From contig OX392527.1 in NCBI GenBank assembly GCA_947623455.1, positions 8,552,001 through 8,616,000 on the forward strand: DNA of 64,000 bases. Direction: 5' to 3'. Below, one piece after another: positions 1 to 11,394 of this stretch. A model generated the notes under the pieces. That model did no database searches, was not told the origin of the DNA, and saw nothing but the letters and a program-made list of their open reading frames with translations. The position numbers and the translations under genes were made by a program. Origin of the DNA: Mimachlamys varia (lineage: Eukaryota; Mollusca; Bivalvia; Pectinida; Pectinidae). The number at the start of each line of letters is the position of its first letter. Within the stretch, counting starts at the first letter, position 1.

Positions 1-1900
1 AGCTGGTACTGTAGTAGTTGATACTGTAGTAGTTGGTTCTGTAGTAGCTGGTTCTGTAGTAGTTGGTACTGTAGTAGTTGCTGCTGTAGTAGTTGTTGCT
101 GTAGTAGCTGGTTCTGTAGTAGTTGATACTGTAGTAGTTGTTGATGTAGTAGCTGGTTTTGTAGTAGTTGGTTCTGTAGTAGCTGGTACTGTAGTAGTTG
201 ATACTGTAGTAATTGGTTCTGTAGTAGCTGGTTCTGTAGTAGTTGGTTCTGAAGTTGTTGGTACTGTAGTTGTTCGTACTGTAGTAGTTGGTTCTGTAGT
301 AGCTGGTTCTGTAGTAGTTGGTACTGTAGTAGTTGCTGCTGTAGTAGTTGTTGCTGTAGTAGCTGGTTCTGTAGTAGTTGATACTGTAGTAGTTGTTGAT
401 GTAGTAGTTGGTTTTGTAGTAGTTGGTACTGTAGTAGTTGGTTCTGTAGTAGTTGGTTCTGTAAATGCTGGTTCTGTAGTAGTTGGTTCTGTAGTAGTTG
501 GTTCTGTAGTAGCTGGTTCTGTAGTAGTTGGTTCTGAAGTTGTTGGTACTGTAGTTGTTCGTACTGTAGTAGTTGGTTTTGTAGTAGTTGGTTTTGTAGT
601 AGTTGGTACTGTAGTAGTTGGTTCCGTAGTAGTTGGTTCTGTAGTGGCTGGTTCAGTAGTGGTTGTTACTGTAATGGTTGGTTCTGTAGTAGTTTGTTCT
701 GTAGTAGTTGGTACTGTAGTAGTTGGTTCTGTAGTTGTTGGTTCTGTAGTATTTTGTACTGTAGTAGTTGGTTTTGTAGTTGTTGGTACTGTAGTAGTTG
801 GTTTTGTAGTAGTTTGTTCTGAAGAAGTTGGTGCTGTAGTAGCTGGTTCTGTAGTAGTTGGTTTTGTAGTAGTTGGTTCTATAGTTGTTGGTTCTGTAGT
901 CGTTGGTACTGTAGTAGTTGGTTTGGTAGTTGTTGGTACTGTAGTAGTTGGTTCTGTAGTGGTTGGGTCTGTAGTGGTTGGTTCTGTAGTGGTTGGTACT
1001 GTAGTTGTTGGTTCTGTAGTGGTTGGTTCTGTACTGGTTGGTTCTGTAGTGGTTGGTTCTGTAGTGGTTGGTTCTGTAGTGGTTGGTTCTGTAGTAGTTG
1101 GTTCTGTAGTGGTTGGTTCTGTAGTGGTTGGTTCTGTAGTAGTTGGTTCTGTAGTGGTTGGTATTGTTGTTGTTGGTTCTGTAGTAGTTGGTTCTGAAGT
1201 TGTTGGTACTGTAGAAGTTGGTTCTGTAGTAGTTGGTTCTGTAGTAGTTGGTTTTGTAGTGGTTGGTTCTGTAGTAGTTGGTTCTGTAGTAGTTGGTATT
1301 GTTGTTGTTGGTTCTGTAGTGGTTGGTTCTGTAGTGGTTGGTATTGTAGTACTTGGTTCTGTAGTTGTTGGTTCTGTAGTTGTTGGTTCTGTAGTGGTTG
1401 GTTCTGTAGTGGTTGGTTCTGTAGTGGTTGGTTCTGTAGTAGTTGGTTCTGTAGTGGTTGGTTCTGTAGTACTTGGTTCTGTAGTGGTTGGTATTGTTGT
1501 TGTTGGTACTGTAGTTGTTGGTTCTGTAGTAGTTGGTTCTGTAGTGGTTGGTTCTGTAGTGGTTGGTTCTGTAGTAGTTGGTTCTGTAGTGGTTGGTATT
1601 GTTGTTGTTGGTTCTGTAGTGGTTGGTTCTGAAGTTGTTGGTTCTGTAGTGGTTGGTTCTGTTGTTGTTGGTTCTGTAGTGGTTGGTTCTGTAGTAGTTG
1701 GTTCTTTAGTAGTTGGTTCTGTAGTAGTTGTTGGTGTAGTAGTTGGTACTGTAGTAGTTGGTTCTGAAGTTGTTGGTACTGTAGTAGTTGGTTCTGTAGT
1801 AGTTGGTACTGTAGTAGTTTGTTCTGTAGTGGTTGGTATTGTAGTGGTTGGTTCTTTAGTAGTTGGTTCTGTAGTATTTGGTTTGGTAGTAGTTGGTTCT
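1..1900. repeat. 15-bp coding minisatellite (~125 units)
   Basis: Tandem 15-bp unit, plus strand GTAGTAGTTGGTTCT with variants at the third, sixth and last positions. On the minus strand it encodes the PTTTE repeat of the mucin-like exon. Because 15 is a multiple of 3, both strands stay open. It decays into unique Ser/Thr-rich coding sequence near 1900-2000. Confidence 0.95.
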
Positions 1901-2105
1901 ACAGATGTTGTTTCGTTTATTGTTGGTTCTGTTGTCGTTGTTTTCGTTGTCAGTTCTGTCGTTGTTTCAGATCCTGTTTGTATTTCGGACGTCGAGGTAG
2001 TTACATGAAGCGATGATTTGAAGAGTGTCGTTGTGGAGGCGGTGGAGTCAGGGCTCGCCACGGTCCCCTCGGTCGTAGTCACGTTACCCACAGTGCCTAC
2101 TTGTC
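1..2105 (-). CDS. Mucin-like Thr/Pro/Glu-rich exon of a SEA-domain gene (partial, runs off the window)
   Basis: The minus strand is open from 2105 to base 1, about 701 codons with no stop. The first ~60 residues are Ser/Thr-rich and non-repetitive (for example [14 protein letters not shown], then [15 protein letters not shown]). The rest is a five-residue tandem repeat, consensus PTTTE, with V, A, S, K and I variants. Thr/Pro arrays of this type are the usual O-glycosylation scaffold of secreted or membrane mucins. The exon starts after a plausible acceptor (pyrimidine-rich tract, then CTGAAG, AG at 2107-2106) with two bases of a split codon. This fits the one-base overhang of the SEA exon 10987-10824 and also that of the tentative exon 4534-4211. 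The plus strand is also open and reads VVVGS, but that reading lacks splice or protein context. The 3' end of the gene lies outside the window. Confidence 0.72.
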
Positions 2106-2678
2106 CTTCAGATTAAAAGAAATGGAAAGAAATCAATCGGAAAGTGTAACTTCACCTCATTACTTACAGCAGTTATTTTGGAACGTTGATTGTTTCATGT
2201 AAAACAACCAAAACACATAACAATCATTATATAAGTGTTAACTCTCACAAATAATGGCTACCAGTCAAATATACTTTCTTTTTGGTCGATTGATTTCTTT
2301 AACATTTCTTCCACTTCAGAAGTCATTCAGCGCATTTAATACAATTATAGGATTTGTGCCCAGTTAGATTGACTTTTGAAAGATTTTTCGGGTTATTCAC
2401 GAAAAACAACTGTAGATACCAGATATCAAATCCATACTACAGGTATACATTCCAACAAAATATACATTTGCTGTGTAAAATCGACGATACGGGCCGGGTT
2501 TTCCAGTGAAATCAAAATACAGCCTGCATCCCCGTGAACTTTATCCACTCTATCATATGGCAAGGCAACTAACATTTATTCAAGGAGCAATGTCGATTCT
2601 GTGTTTTATCAAATTATATCTTATAGAAATATTTTATAGTATTGAAAGTCTTTTTTTAACTTTCATACTTAGCATGAA
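2106..2678. other. Intron sequence, nothing further recognised
   Basis: AT-rich sequence following (on the minus strand, preceding) the mucin exon acceptor. No exon, RNA gene or repeat is supported here. A short plus ORF at 2506-2703 has no coding character. Confidence 0.5.
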
Positions 2679-3160
2679 TCCCTGGCGCGCTTTATGCAAA
2701 TAAGATGTAACCGCTGAACGTTGGCAGCACTATGAAAGTTTAAATAAATAACTTTCAATCAATCTACACTTTTACTGTAGACCAGTTATTTAATTTCATT
2801 TGCATTTTTTTCAAGAAAATAAGTTATTATCTACGTTTTTATTTGTGTTGTCATTTAAATGACATTGGCGGAACAGCCATAATTAACCAATGATTCACAT
2901 CGGTCATTTGAGCGTTTGACGCAGTGGCGATCTACATGTTATTCGAAGCGATTATACAAGACTCTAATTGAATACGGTTGATGTATCACGTCATAAATGC
3001 AAATAACCACGTGTAACGTCTCGGGAAACCTCGCATGAAAAACGTTTCTGCTGGTAATGCTCATTTGGTTGCAGAGCAAATGTATATTTGAAAATCATTG
3101 TTTAACCTCATAGTGCTATAAAAGTTTAGCGGTTACATCCATAAAATGCCAGGAGCCCGC
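2679..3160. mobile_element. MITE-like element with long imperfect terminal inverted repeats
   Basis: The left end (about 2679-2750, containing ATGTAACCGCTGAAC) matches the reverse complement of the right end (about 3090-3160, containing GTTTAGCGGTTACATCC). Both ends also share CCTGGC followed by TTTATG. There is no coding capacity. A second, diverged copy of the right half lies at 3390-3652. Confidence 0.5.
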
Positions 3161-3175
3161 TAGGGCTTACTTATC

Positions 3176-3320
3176 TATTATGGCCCTGTTGAGAGGGCAC
3201 TATTGCGTCATAGTATTGTCGAGGGATGGAATAGTGCCTGAGCCGAAGACGAGGGCACTATCTCATCACGAGACAATACTATGAGCCAATAGTGCCCTCT
3301 CAACAGGGCCATAATGGGTT
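3176..3320. repeat. Foldback (imperfect hairpin) element
   Basis: Arms of about 60 bases: the segment beginning ATTATGGCCCTGTTGAGAGG near 3176 is complemented by the segment ending CCTCTCAACAGGGCCATAAT near 3314. A few mismatches occur, with a GC-richer loop near 3242-3256. It sits between two diverged copies of the neighbouring MITE-like sequence. Confidence 0.7.
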
Positions 3321-3389
3321 TAGTACATCACCCCTCCATTTAAATACATATGTATGCACCCAAACTCGTTTTATTGTAATAAACCATGG

Positions 3390-3652
3390 CCAACTTCCAT
3401 ATTATTTGAAGCAATGTGACAAGGCTTTCATTGAACAAAGCTGATCTATGACGTCATACATGTTAGCAAACTACGTAATACGTCTCGCGACCCTTTGCTT
3501 TCATACTCGACTGAAAAACACTTCTACTGCTAATGCTCATATAATGGGTTGCAGTGCAAATGTAAAGTTGAAAGGCATTTTTTTTAAACTTGCGTAGTGC
3601 TATGAAAGTTCAGGTGTTACATCCATATTGCCTGGAGCCCGCAAGGTAACTC
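3390..3652. mobile_element. Second, diverged half copy of the 2679-3160 element
   Basis: Direct-repeat relationship to 2925-3160. Shared stretches include the CTGCTRATGCTCAT core, the GTTGCAGWGCAAATGTA stretch, and the end TGTTACATCC followed by GCCTGGAGCCCGC. There are many substitutions and indels, so it is an old copy. Confidence 0.45.
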
Positions 3653-4210
3653 CCTGAGGACCGAAAAAGGTAGGGTGTATTGCAACTTCACATTCTGAAT
3701 ATTTCTCACGCGACATAGCGGGTGCTTGGCTTCAGTGCAATAAAAGCGTTTTTGCTCTGTTTTATGTGAATATCTGTATTAAATGGTTGCAGGATAAAAA
3801 CATTATTGGTTAGTGTCTTACCATCCTGGGTTTAAGCCTAAAGCTCGCCATCACGTGTCTCCTAACCCTCGAACAAAAATAGCCTGGTATAATAACATAC
3901 TAACCATTAATTCTCTGTATGTCAAAATTATTTGCACTAGGAATGATCAGCCGTGCTTTTATAGTGTTTGGTTTTTAATTACAGTAAGTTTTATTCACGT
4001 TTGATAGTTAGAATCATGTGATTCTAAACAGGGTGACAGACAAATCGAATAACGCACGTTAACATAGCATCAGCTTCATATGTATATTCTATCTTTTTAA
4101 GGGAATATCACAATAATCTGATACCAATTCTTCACATTTAGGTCGATTTTCAACAAACGGAACAGCCAACAGCCAGTTTGATCCAGCTACCTCCAACGGT
4201 ATCCCTATAC
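3653..4210. other. Non-coding, intron
   Basis: No repeat or coding signal is supported in this AT-rich stretch, apart from the region adjoining the tentative exon at 4211. Confidence 0.4.
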
Positions 4211-4534
4211 CTGTAGCTGTGGTGGGTGTAGCAGGGTACATCACAGAGTCCGCACTAAGGTCGAAAACAGTATTTATTGGTAGAGCGAAAATAGATGAAA
4301 TTGACAAGGATCTGCCACACTTCGTGCCTCTAACGTTTCTGACAGCAGGGTGAATAATGACCATGGAAAGGTACACTTGAAACCTATGTGAATCCAAGCC
4401 GAAACCAGTGGTGAAGAGTAGTGACCAAGGAGTACCCGACATGACATAAATACTGTTGTTACACACATCCGGCTTGTGTGTACCCGTAGAGGATGTCCTA
4501 GGACGTAATGAGCAGTCGCCATTGTTCGTGACAG
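4211..4534 (-). CDS. Tentative exon: Cys-containing extracellular-type segment of the SEA/mucin gene
   Basis: An open minus-strand frame of about 108 codons reads as a plausible protein. It contains NNGDC, KPDVCNNS, GTPWSLL, GTKCGRS and, at the end, YPATPTTAT. A possible acceptor (GCATCAG, AG at 4536-4535) leaves two bases of a split codon. A donor CAG|GTATAG ends it at 4211 with one base over, so it is a phase-1/phase-1 exon of 324 nt. It would splice in frame both to exon 10987-10824 and to the mucin exon at 2105, and its C-terminal PATPTTAT would run into the Thr-rich region. The acceptor has a weak pyrimidine tract. The plus strand is also open over part of this interval with an acceptor near 4141, so strand and exon status are uncertain. 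No family recognised. Confidence 0.4.
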
Positions 4535-5544
4535 CTGATGCCTTGCAATACGAATGTATTTATTTTCGGCGTAACTCTTTGAGATTTTTATTTGGTGTGA
4601 ATGACCAGATATACTTTAAAATAACTCCTTAATGGCGTATGTTGCGGACGATTGGTGGTGGATGTTGGTGCAGCCATGCCGCTGAGGACAAGGCACCTGC
4701 TTATAGTATGAGTGTAGCCTGGCACGGACAAACACGGCTCTGTAAAGTCGGTGTAATGGCGGTAATAAACGTACTTAAAACTACACAAGCACATCAAGGA
4801 ATAATAATATCATTATCCAATTAACTTTAAACCATTCTCTATCAGACAAAAGCATTGGACAGACTATCCATCAATTGTTAGTCTCTGACTACGGGCAGTG
4901 GTAACAAATATGTCATTCAGAACGGCATGTATATGTGACACAAATTACATTATATTTATAGATTCGGTTTTATGAATAACATACTGTTTCCCCTTACCTG
5001 TCAATAAACAGATCTAATTTGTACTTTCTTCAGCTCTGTTCAATGGATTAAGGTCATGGTGACCTAATTACAGACACAGTAACAACTTCGATTTCATTCA
5101 AATATGTTCAAGGCTTAAAATCTAGATTTCATGTATAACTCAGCGGAAGTCGTTTGCTCCTTCTTTTGGCCTTTCACTTTGATGTTTATTGTCATTGAAA
5201 ATGACTGTCATTTTCCCTACACACTGATTGGTCAAAACACTTCTCATTTGTTTAAATATATCACGATGTTACATCGCAACAGGCAGCATCCCTGCACGCG
5301 AGGTAAATTTAACATTCCAAAACTCTTCCCACCGTCTTGGAGATGAATATAACAATCCAGTAAACTGTGCTCTAATATTTGACCAATCAGAACAGCGGAA
5401 TGTCTTTGCCTCGCTAAAGTGAAAATGGCGAAAGCTAGTTCACGTGGTTTATTATAATGTTATATAACAAAACATTGTTCTTGAAGCGTTTTCCGGTGAA
5501 TACGAAGATTTATTAGCACTCAAAGGTGATATTTCCAATATCAT
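4535..5544. other. Non-coding, intron
   Basis: No coding, RNA or repeat signal I can support. Short open frames here are on both strands and lack splice or start context. Confidence 0.4.
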
Positions 5545-8500
5545 ATAAAAGTACTCGTCTATGACGTATGTCGATATAAAGTACTCATCTATGACGTTTG
5601 TCGATATAAAGTACTCATCTATGACGTTTGTCGATATAAAGTACTCATCTATGACGTATGTCGATATGAAGTACTCATCTATGACGTATGTCGATATAAA
5701 GAACTCATATATGACGTATGTCGATAAAAAGGCACTCACTTGTGACGTATGTCGATATAAAGGTACTCACTAGTGACGTATGTCGATATAAAGGTACTCA
5801 CTTGTGACGTATGTCGATATAAAAGTGCTCATTTGTAACGTATGTCGATATAAAGGTACTCATATATGATGTATGTCGATATAAAGTTACTCATCTATGA
5901 CGTATGTCGATATAAAGGTACTCATCTATGATGTATGTCGATATAAAGGTGCTCATCTATGATGTATGTCGATATAAAGGTACTCATATATGATGTATGT
6001 CGATATAAAGGTACTCATCTATGACGTATGTCGATATAAAGGCACTCATATATGACATATGTCGATATAAAGGTGCTCACTTGTTACCTATGTCGATATA
6101 AAGGTACTCATCTATGACGTATGTCGATATAAAGGTACTCATCTATGACGTATGTCGATATAAAGGTACTCATCTATGATGTATGTCGATATAAAGGTAC
6201 TTATCTATGACGTATGTCGATATAAAGGTACTCACTTGTGACGTATGCCGATATAAAGGTACTCACTTGTGACGTATGTCGATATAAAGGTACTCACTTG
6301 TAACGTATGTCGATATAAAGGTACTCACTTGTGACGTACGTCGATATAAAGGTACTCATCTATGACGTATGTCGATATAAAGGTACTCACTTGTGACGTA
6401 TGTCGATATAAAGGTACTCATCTATGACGTATGTCGATATAAAGGTACTCAATTGTGACGTATGTCGATATAAAGGTACTCACTTGTGACGTATGTCGAT
6501 ATAAAGGTACTCAATTGTGACGTATGTCGATATAAAGGTACTCATCTATGACGTATGTCGATATAAAGGTACTCATCTATGACGTATGTCGATATAAAGG
6601 TACTCATCTATGATGTATGTCGATATAAAGGTGCTCATCTATGATGTATGTCGATATAAAGGTACTCATCTATGATGTATGTCCATATAAAGGTACTTAT
6701 CTATGACGTATGTCGATATAAAGGTACTCACTTGTGACGTATGTCGATATAAAGGTCCTCACTTGTGACGTATGTCGATATAAAGGTACTCACTTGTGAC
6801 TTATGTCGATATAAAGGTACTCACTTGTAACGTATGTCGATATAAAGGTACTCACTTGTGACGTATGTCGATATAAAGGTACTCATCTATGACGTATGTC
6901 GATATAAAGGTACTCCCTTGTGACGTATGTCGATATAAAGGTACTCATCTATGACGTATGTCGATATAAAGGTACTCACTTGTGACGTATGTCGATATAA
7001 AGGTACTCACTTGTGACGTATGTCGATATAAAGGTACTCACTTGTGACGTATGTCGATATAAAGGTACTCATCTATGACGTATGTCGATATAAAGGTACT
7101 CATCTATGACGTATGTCGATATAAAGGTACTCACTTGTGACGTATGTCGATATAAAGGTACTCATCTATGATGTATGTCCATATAAAGGTACTTATCTAT
7201 GACGTATGTCGATATAAAGGTACTCACTTGTGACGTATGTCGATATAAAGGTCCTCACTTGTGACGTATGTCGATATAAAGGTACTCACTTGTGACTTAT
7301 GTCGATATAAAGGTACTCACTTGTAACGTATGTCGATATAAAGGTACTCACTTGTGACGTATGTCGATATAAAGGTACTCATCTATGACGTATGTCGATA
7401 TAAAGGTACTCCCTTGTGACGTATGTCGATATAAAGGTACTCATCTATGACGTATGTCGATATAAAGGTACTCACTTGTGACGTATGCCGATATAAAGGT
7501 ACTCACTTGTGACGTATGTCGATATAAAGGTACTCACTTGTAACGTATGTCGATATAAAGGTACTCACTTGTGACGTATGTCGATATAAAGGTACTCATC
7601 TATGACGTATGTCGATATAAAGGTACTCACTTGTGACGTATGTCGATATAAAGGTACTCATCTATGACGTATGTCGATATAAAGGTACTCAATTGTGACG
7701 TATGTCGATATAAAGGTACTCACTTGTGACGTATGTCGATATAAAGGTACTCAATTGTGACGTATGTCGATATAAAGGTACTCATCTATGACGTATGTCG
7801 ATATAAAGGTACTCATCTATGACGTATGTCGATATAAAGGTACTCATCTATGATGTATGTCGATATAAAGGTGCTCATCTATGATGTATGTCGATATAAA
7901 GGTACTCATCTATGATGTATGTCCATATAAAGGTACTTATCTATGACGTATGTCGATATAAAGGTACTCACTTGTGACGTATGTCGATATAAAGGTCCTC
8001 ACTTGTGACGTATGTCGATATAAAGGTACTCACTTGTGACTTATGTCGATATAAAGGTACTCACTTGTAACGTATGTCGATATAAAGGTACTCACTTGTG
8101 ACGTATGTCGATATAAAGGTACTCATCTATGACGTATGTCGATATAAAGGTACTCCCTTGTGACGTATGTCGATATAAAGGTACTCATCTATGACGTATG
8201 TCGATATAAAGGTACTCACTTGTGACGTATGTCGATATAAAGGTACTCACTTGTGACGTATGTCGATATAAAGGTACTCACTTGTGACGTATGTCGATAT
8301 AAAGGTACTCATCTATGACGTATGTCGATATAAAGGTACTCACTTGTGACGTATGTCGATATAAAGGTACTCATCTATGATGTATGTCGATATAAAGGTA
8401 CTCATCTATGATGTATGTCCATATAAAGGTACTTATCTATGACGTATGTCGATATAAAGGTACTCACTTGTGACGTATGTCGATATAAAGGTCCTCACTT

Positions 8501-10823
8501 GTGACGTATGTCGATATAAAGGTACTCACTTGTGACTTATGTCGATATAAAGGTACTCACTTGTAACGTATGTCGATATAAAGGTACTCACTTGTGACGT
8601 ATGTCGATATAAAGGTACTCATCTATGACGTATGTCGATATAAAGGTACTCCCTTGTGACGTATGTCGATATAAAGGTACTCATCTATGACGTATGTCGA
8701 TATAAAGGTACTCACTTGTGACGTATGTCGATATAAAGGTACTCACTTGTGACGTATGTCGATATAAAGGTACTCACTTGTGACGTATGTCGATATAAAG
8801 GTACTCATCTATGACGTATGTCGATATAAAGGTACTCACTTGTGACGTATGTCGATATAAAGGTACTCACTTGTGACGTATGTCGATATAAAGGTACTCA
8901 CTTGTGACGTATGTCGATATAAAGGTACTCACTTGTGACGTATGTCGATATAAAGGTACTCATCTATGACGTATGTCGATATAAAGGTACTCAATTGTGA
9001 CGTATGTCGATATAAAGGTCCTCACTTGTGACGTATGTCGATATAAAGGTACTCACTTGTGACGTATGTCGATATAAAGGTACTCATCTATGACGTATGT
9101 CGATATAAAGGTACTCATCTATGACGTATGTCGATATAAAGGTACTCATCTATGATGTATGTCGATATAAAGGTGCTCATCTATGATGTATGTCGATATA
9201 AAGGTACTCATCTATGATGTATGTCCATATAAAGGTACTTATCTATGACGTATGTCGATATAAAGGTACTCATCTATGATGTATGTCGATATAAAGGTAC
9301 TCATCTATGATGTATGTCGATATAAAGGTGCTCATCTATGATGTATGTCGATATAAAGGTACTCATCTATGACGTATGTCGATATAAAGGTACTCACTTG
9401 TGACGTATGTCGATATAAAGGTCCTCACTTGTGACGTATGTCGATATAAAGGTACTCACTTGTGACGTATGTCGATATAAAGGTCCTCACTTGTGACGTA
9501 TGTCGATATAAAGGTACTCACTTGTGACTTATGTCGATATAAAGGTACTCACTTGTAACGTATGTTGATATAAAGGTACTCACTTGTGACGTATGTCGAT
9601 ATAAAGGTACTCATCTATGACGAATGTCGATATAAAGGTACTCACTTGTGACGTATGTCGATATAAAGGTACTCATCTATGACGTATGTCGATATAAAGG
9701 TACTCACTTGTGACGTATGTCGATATAAAGGTACTCACTTGTGACGTATGTCGATATAAAGGTACTCACTTGTGACGTATGTCGATATAAAGGTACTCAC
9801 TTGTGACGTATGTCGATATAAAGGTACCCACTTGTGACTTATGTCGATATAAAAGTACTCACTTGTGACGAATGTCGATATAAAGGTACTCACTTGTAAC
9901 GTATGTCGATATAAAGGTACTCACTTGTGACGTATGTCGATATAAAGGTACTCATCTATGACGTATGTCGATATAAAGGTACTCACTTGTGACGTATGTC
10001 GATATAAAGGTACTCATCTATGACGTATGTCGATATAAAGGTACTCACTTGTGACGTATGTCGATATAAAGATACTCACTTGTGACGTATGTCGATATAA
10101 AGGTACTCACTTGTGACGTATGTCGATATAAAGGTACTCACTTGTAACGTATGTCGATATAAAGGTACTCACTTGTGACGTATGTCGATATAAAGGTTCT
10201 CATCTATGACGTATGTCGATATAAAGGTACTCATCTATGACGTATGTCGATATAAAGGTACTCACTTGTGACGTATGTCGATATAAAGGTACTCACTTGT
10301 GACTTATGTCGATATAAAAGTACTCACTTGTGACGTATGTCGATATAAAGGTACTCACTTGTGACGTATGTCGATATAAAGGTACTCACTTGTAACGTAT
10401 GTCGATATAAAGGTACTCACTTGTGACGTATGTCGATATAAAGGTACTCATCTATGACGTATGTCGATATAAAGGTACTCACTTGTGACTTATGTCGATA
10501 TAAAGGTACTCACTTGTGACTTATGTCGATATAAAAGTACTCACTTGTGACGTATGTCGATATAAAGGTACTCACTTGTGACGTATGTCGATATAAAGGT
10601 ACTCACTTGTGACGTATGTCGATATAAAGGTACTCACTTGTGACGTATGTCGATATAAAGGTACTCTTTTGTTACGTATGTCGATATAAAGGTACTCATC
10701 TATGACGTATGTCGATATAAAGGTACTCACTTGTGACGTATGTCGATATAAAGGTACTCACTTGTAACGTATGTCGATATAAAGGTACTCACTTGTGACG
10801 TATGTCGATATAAAGGTACTCAC
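5545..10823. repeat. 31-bp intronic satellite (~170 units) starting exactly at a 5' splice site
   Basis: Plus-strand unit is GTATGTCGATATAAAGG followed by TACTCACTTGTGAC, 31 bp in total. There are two main sub-types, with CTCACTTGTGACG or CTCATCTATGACG. On the gene's sense (minus) strand the first type reads GTGAGTACCTTTATATCG, so it contains a consensus donor GTGAGT. The second type reads GATGAGT. The real donor of exon 10987-10824 (ATTG|GTGAGTACC at 10823) is itself the first unit of the array. A marker variant (GTCCATATAAAGG) recurs at 6681, 7177, 7921, 8417 and 9223. The spacings are 496, 744, 496 and 806 bp, all multiples of 31, which shows higher-order duplication blocks. Confidence 0.95.
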
Positions 10824-10987
10824 CAATGATGGATGTTTTGTTGGCATCCACAGTGAAGTTGCCTGAGGTGCTGTTACTTATGGCGCCCAGAAGTAGATTG
10901 GTCACGTCCTCTGTGGTCAGGGTGACGGTGGAGTTGGTTCCATTAGAGCTGAGCACCATGGAGAAGGTCACCACTACACTTCCTTCC
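10824..10987 (-). CDS. SEA-domain exon, C-terminal half with GSVVV autocleavage site
   Basis: The minus strand begins one base into a split codon, then encodes EGSVVVTFSMVLSSNG and, after several N-glycosylation sequons (NGT, NST, NFT, NKT), ends near NKTSII with one base over. GSVVV followed by an alternating hydrophobic strand is the hallmark of SEA domains (sea-urchin sperm protein, enterokinase, agrin). These domains break their own chain between G and S and stay non-covalently joined, typically next to mucin stalks. The acceptor is CTACTGTAG|GG, with AG at 10989-10988. The donor is G|GTGAGT at 10823. The previous exon (11168-11076) ends in AG, giving an Arg codon across the junction. The 164-nt length equals 1+54x3+1. 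Confidence 0.82.
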
Positions 10988-11394
10988 CTACAGTAGAAGT
11001 AGTCTATATAGCGTCACCTACATCTAGTGTGTTTGTCCGTTCTAATACCTCCCCCACCCTGGGGGTTTTATTTACCTGTACCCTGTCCCCATGCCCTCGG
11101 GTTTGAACAGTGTGATTCCGTCCACATTTCTTAAATAAAGAGAGACGAACTCTTTGACTTCGGAAATACTTTTCTTTGTAAATGTAACATTGATTACAAA
11201 ATCCGTATAAAATATCGGGGTTTAAGGATGGCTAAAGTCTATGTGGTTGTTGAAAAAAATTATCTATATGATATAACTATACTATGTCATCAAATAACTG
11301 TCATTAATGAATCGATTGTGGGCAGAATGTTATATCAACACAAAACACAGATTTTAAAAATACTTGTTTTTGTAATTTCACTTTCAACCTTTTT
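10988..11394. other. Short intron, exon and intron flank
   Basis: Apart from exon 11076-11168, this stretch holds the 88-base intron (10988-11075) and about 225 bases of unique intron before the 22-bp array. Confidence 0.5.
11076..11168 (-). CDS. SEA-domain exon, central helix part
   Basis: Encodes ISEVKEFVSLYLRNVDG then ITLFKPEGMGTGY, matching the helix and loop that precede the GSVVV strand in SEA modules. The donor TACAG|GTAAAT is strong. Its two leftover bases AG join G of the next exon across an 88-base intron (11075-10988), which is the only compact intron of this gene. The acceptor is taken at ACAAAGAAAAG|T (AG at 11170-11169), because it completes a Ser codon with the AG left by exon 13254-13187. 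The alternative AG six bases upstream shifts the frame. The length of 93 nt equals 1+30x3+2. Confidence 0.72.

Noticed and set aside
644..2008. 454-codon plus-strand ORF of VVVGS repeats
   Set aside because: It is the antisense of the PTTTE array. The minus strand is supported by splice phase, a non-repetitive Ser/Thr-rich lead-in and SEA context. The plus frame simply stays open because the period is 15.
5545..10823. CRISPR-like appearance of regular ~31-bp repeats
   Set aside because: Units are contiguous with no unique spacers, and the genome is eukaryotic.
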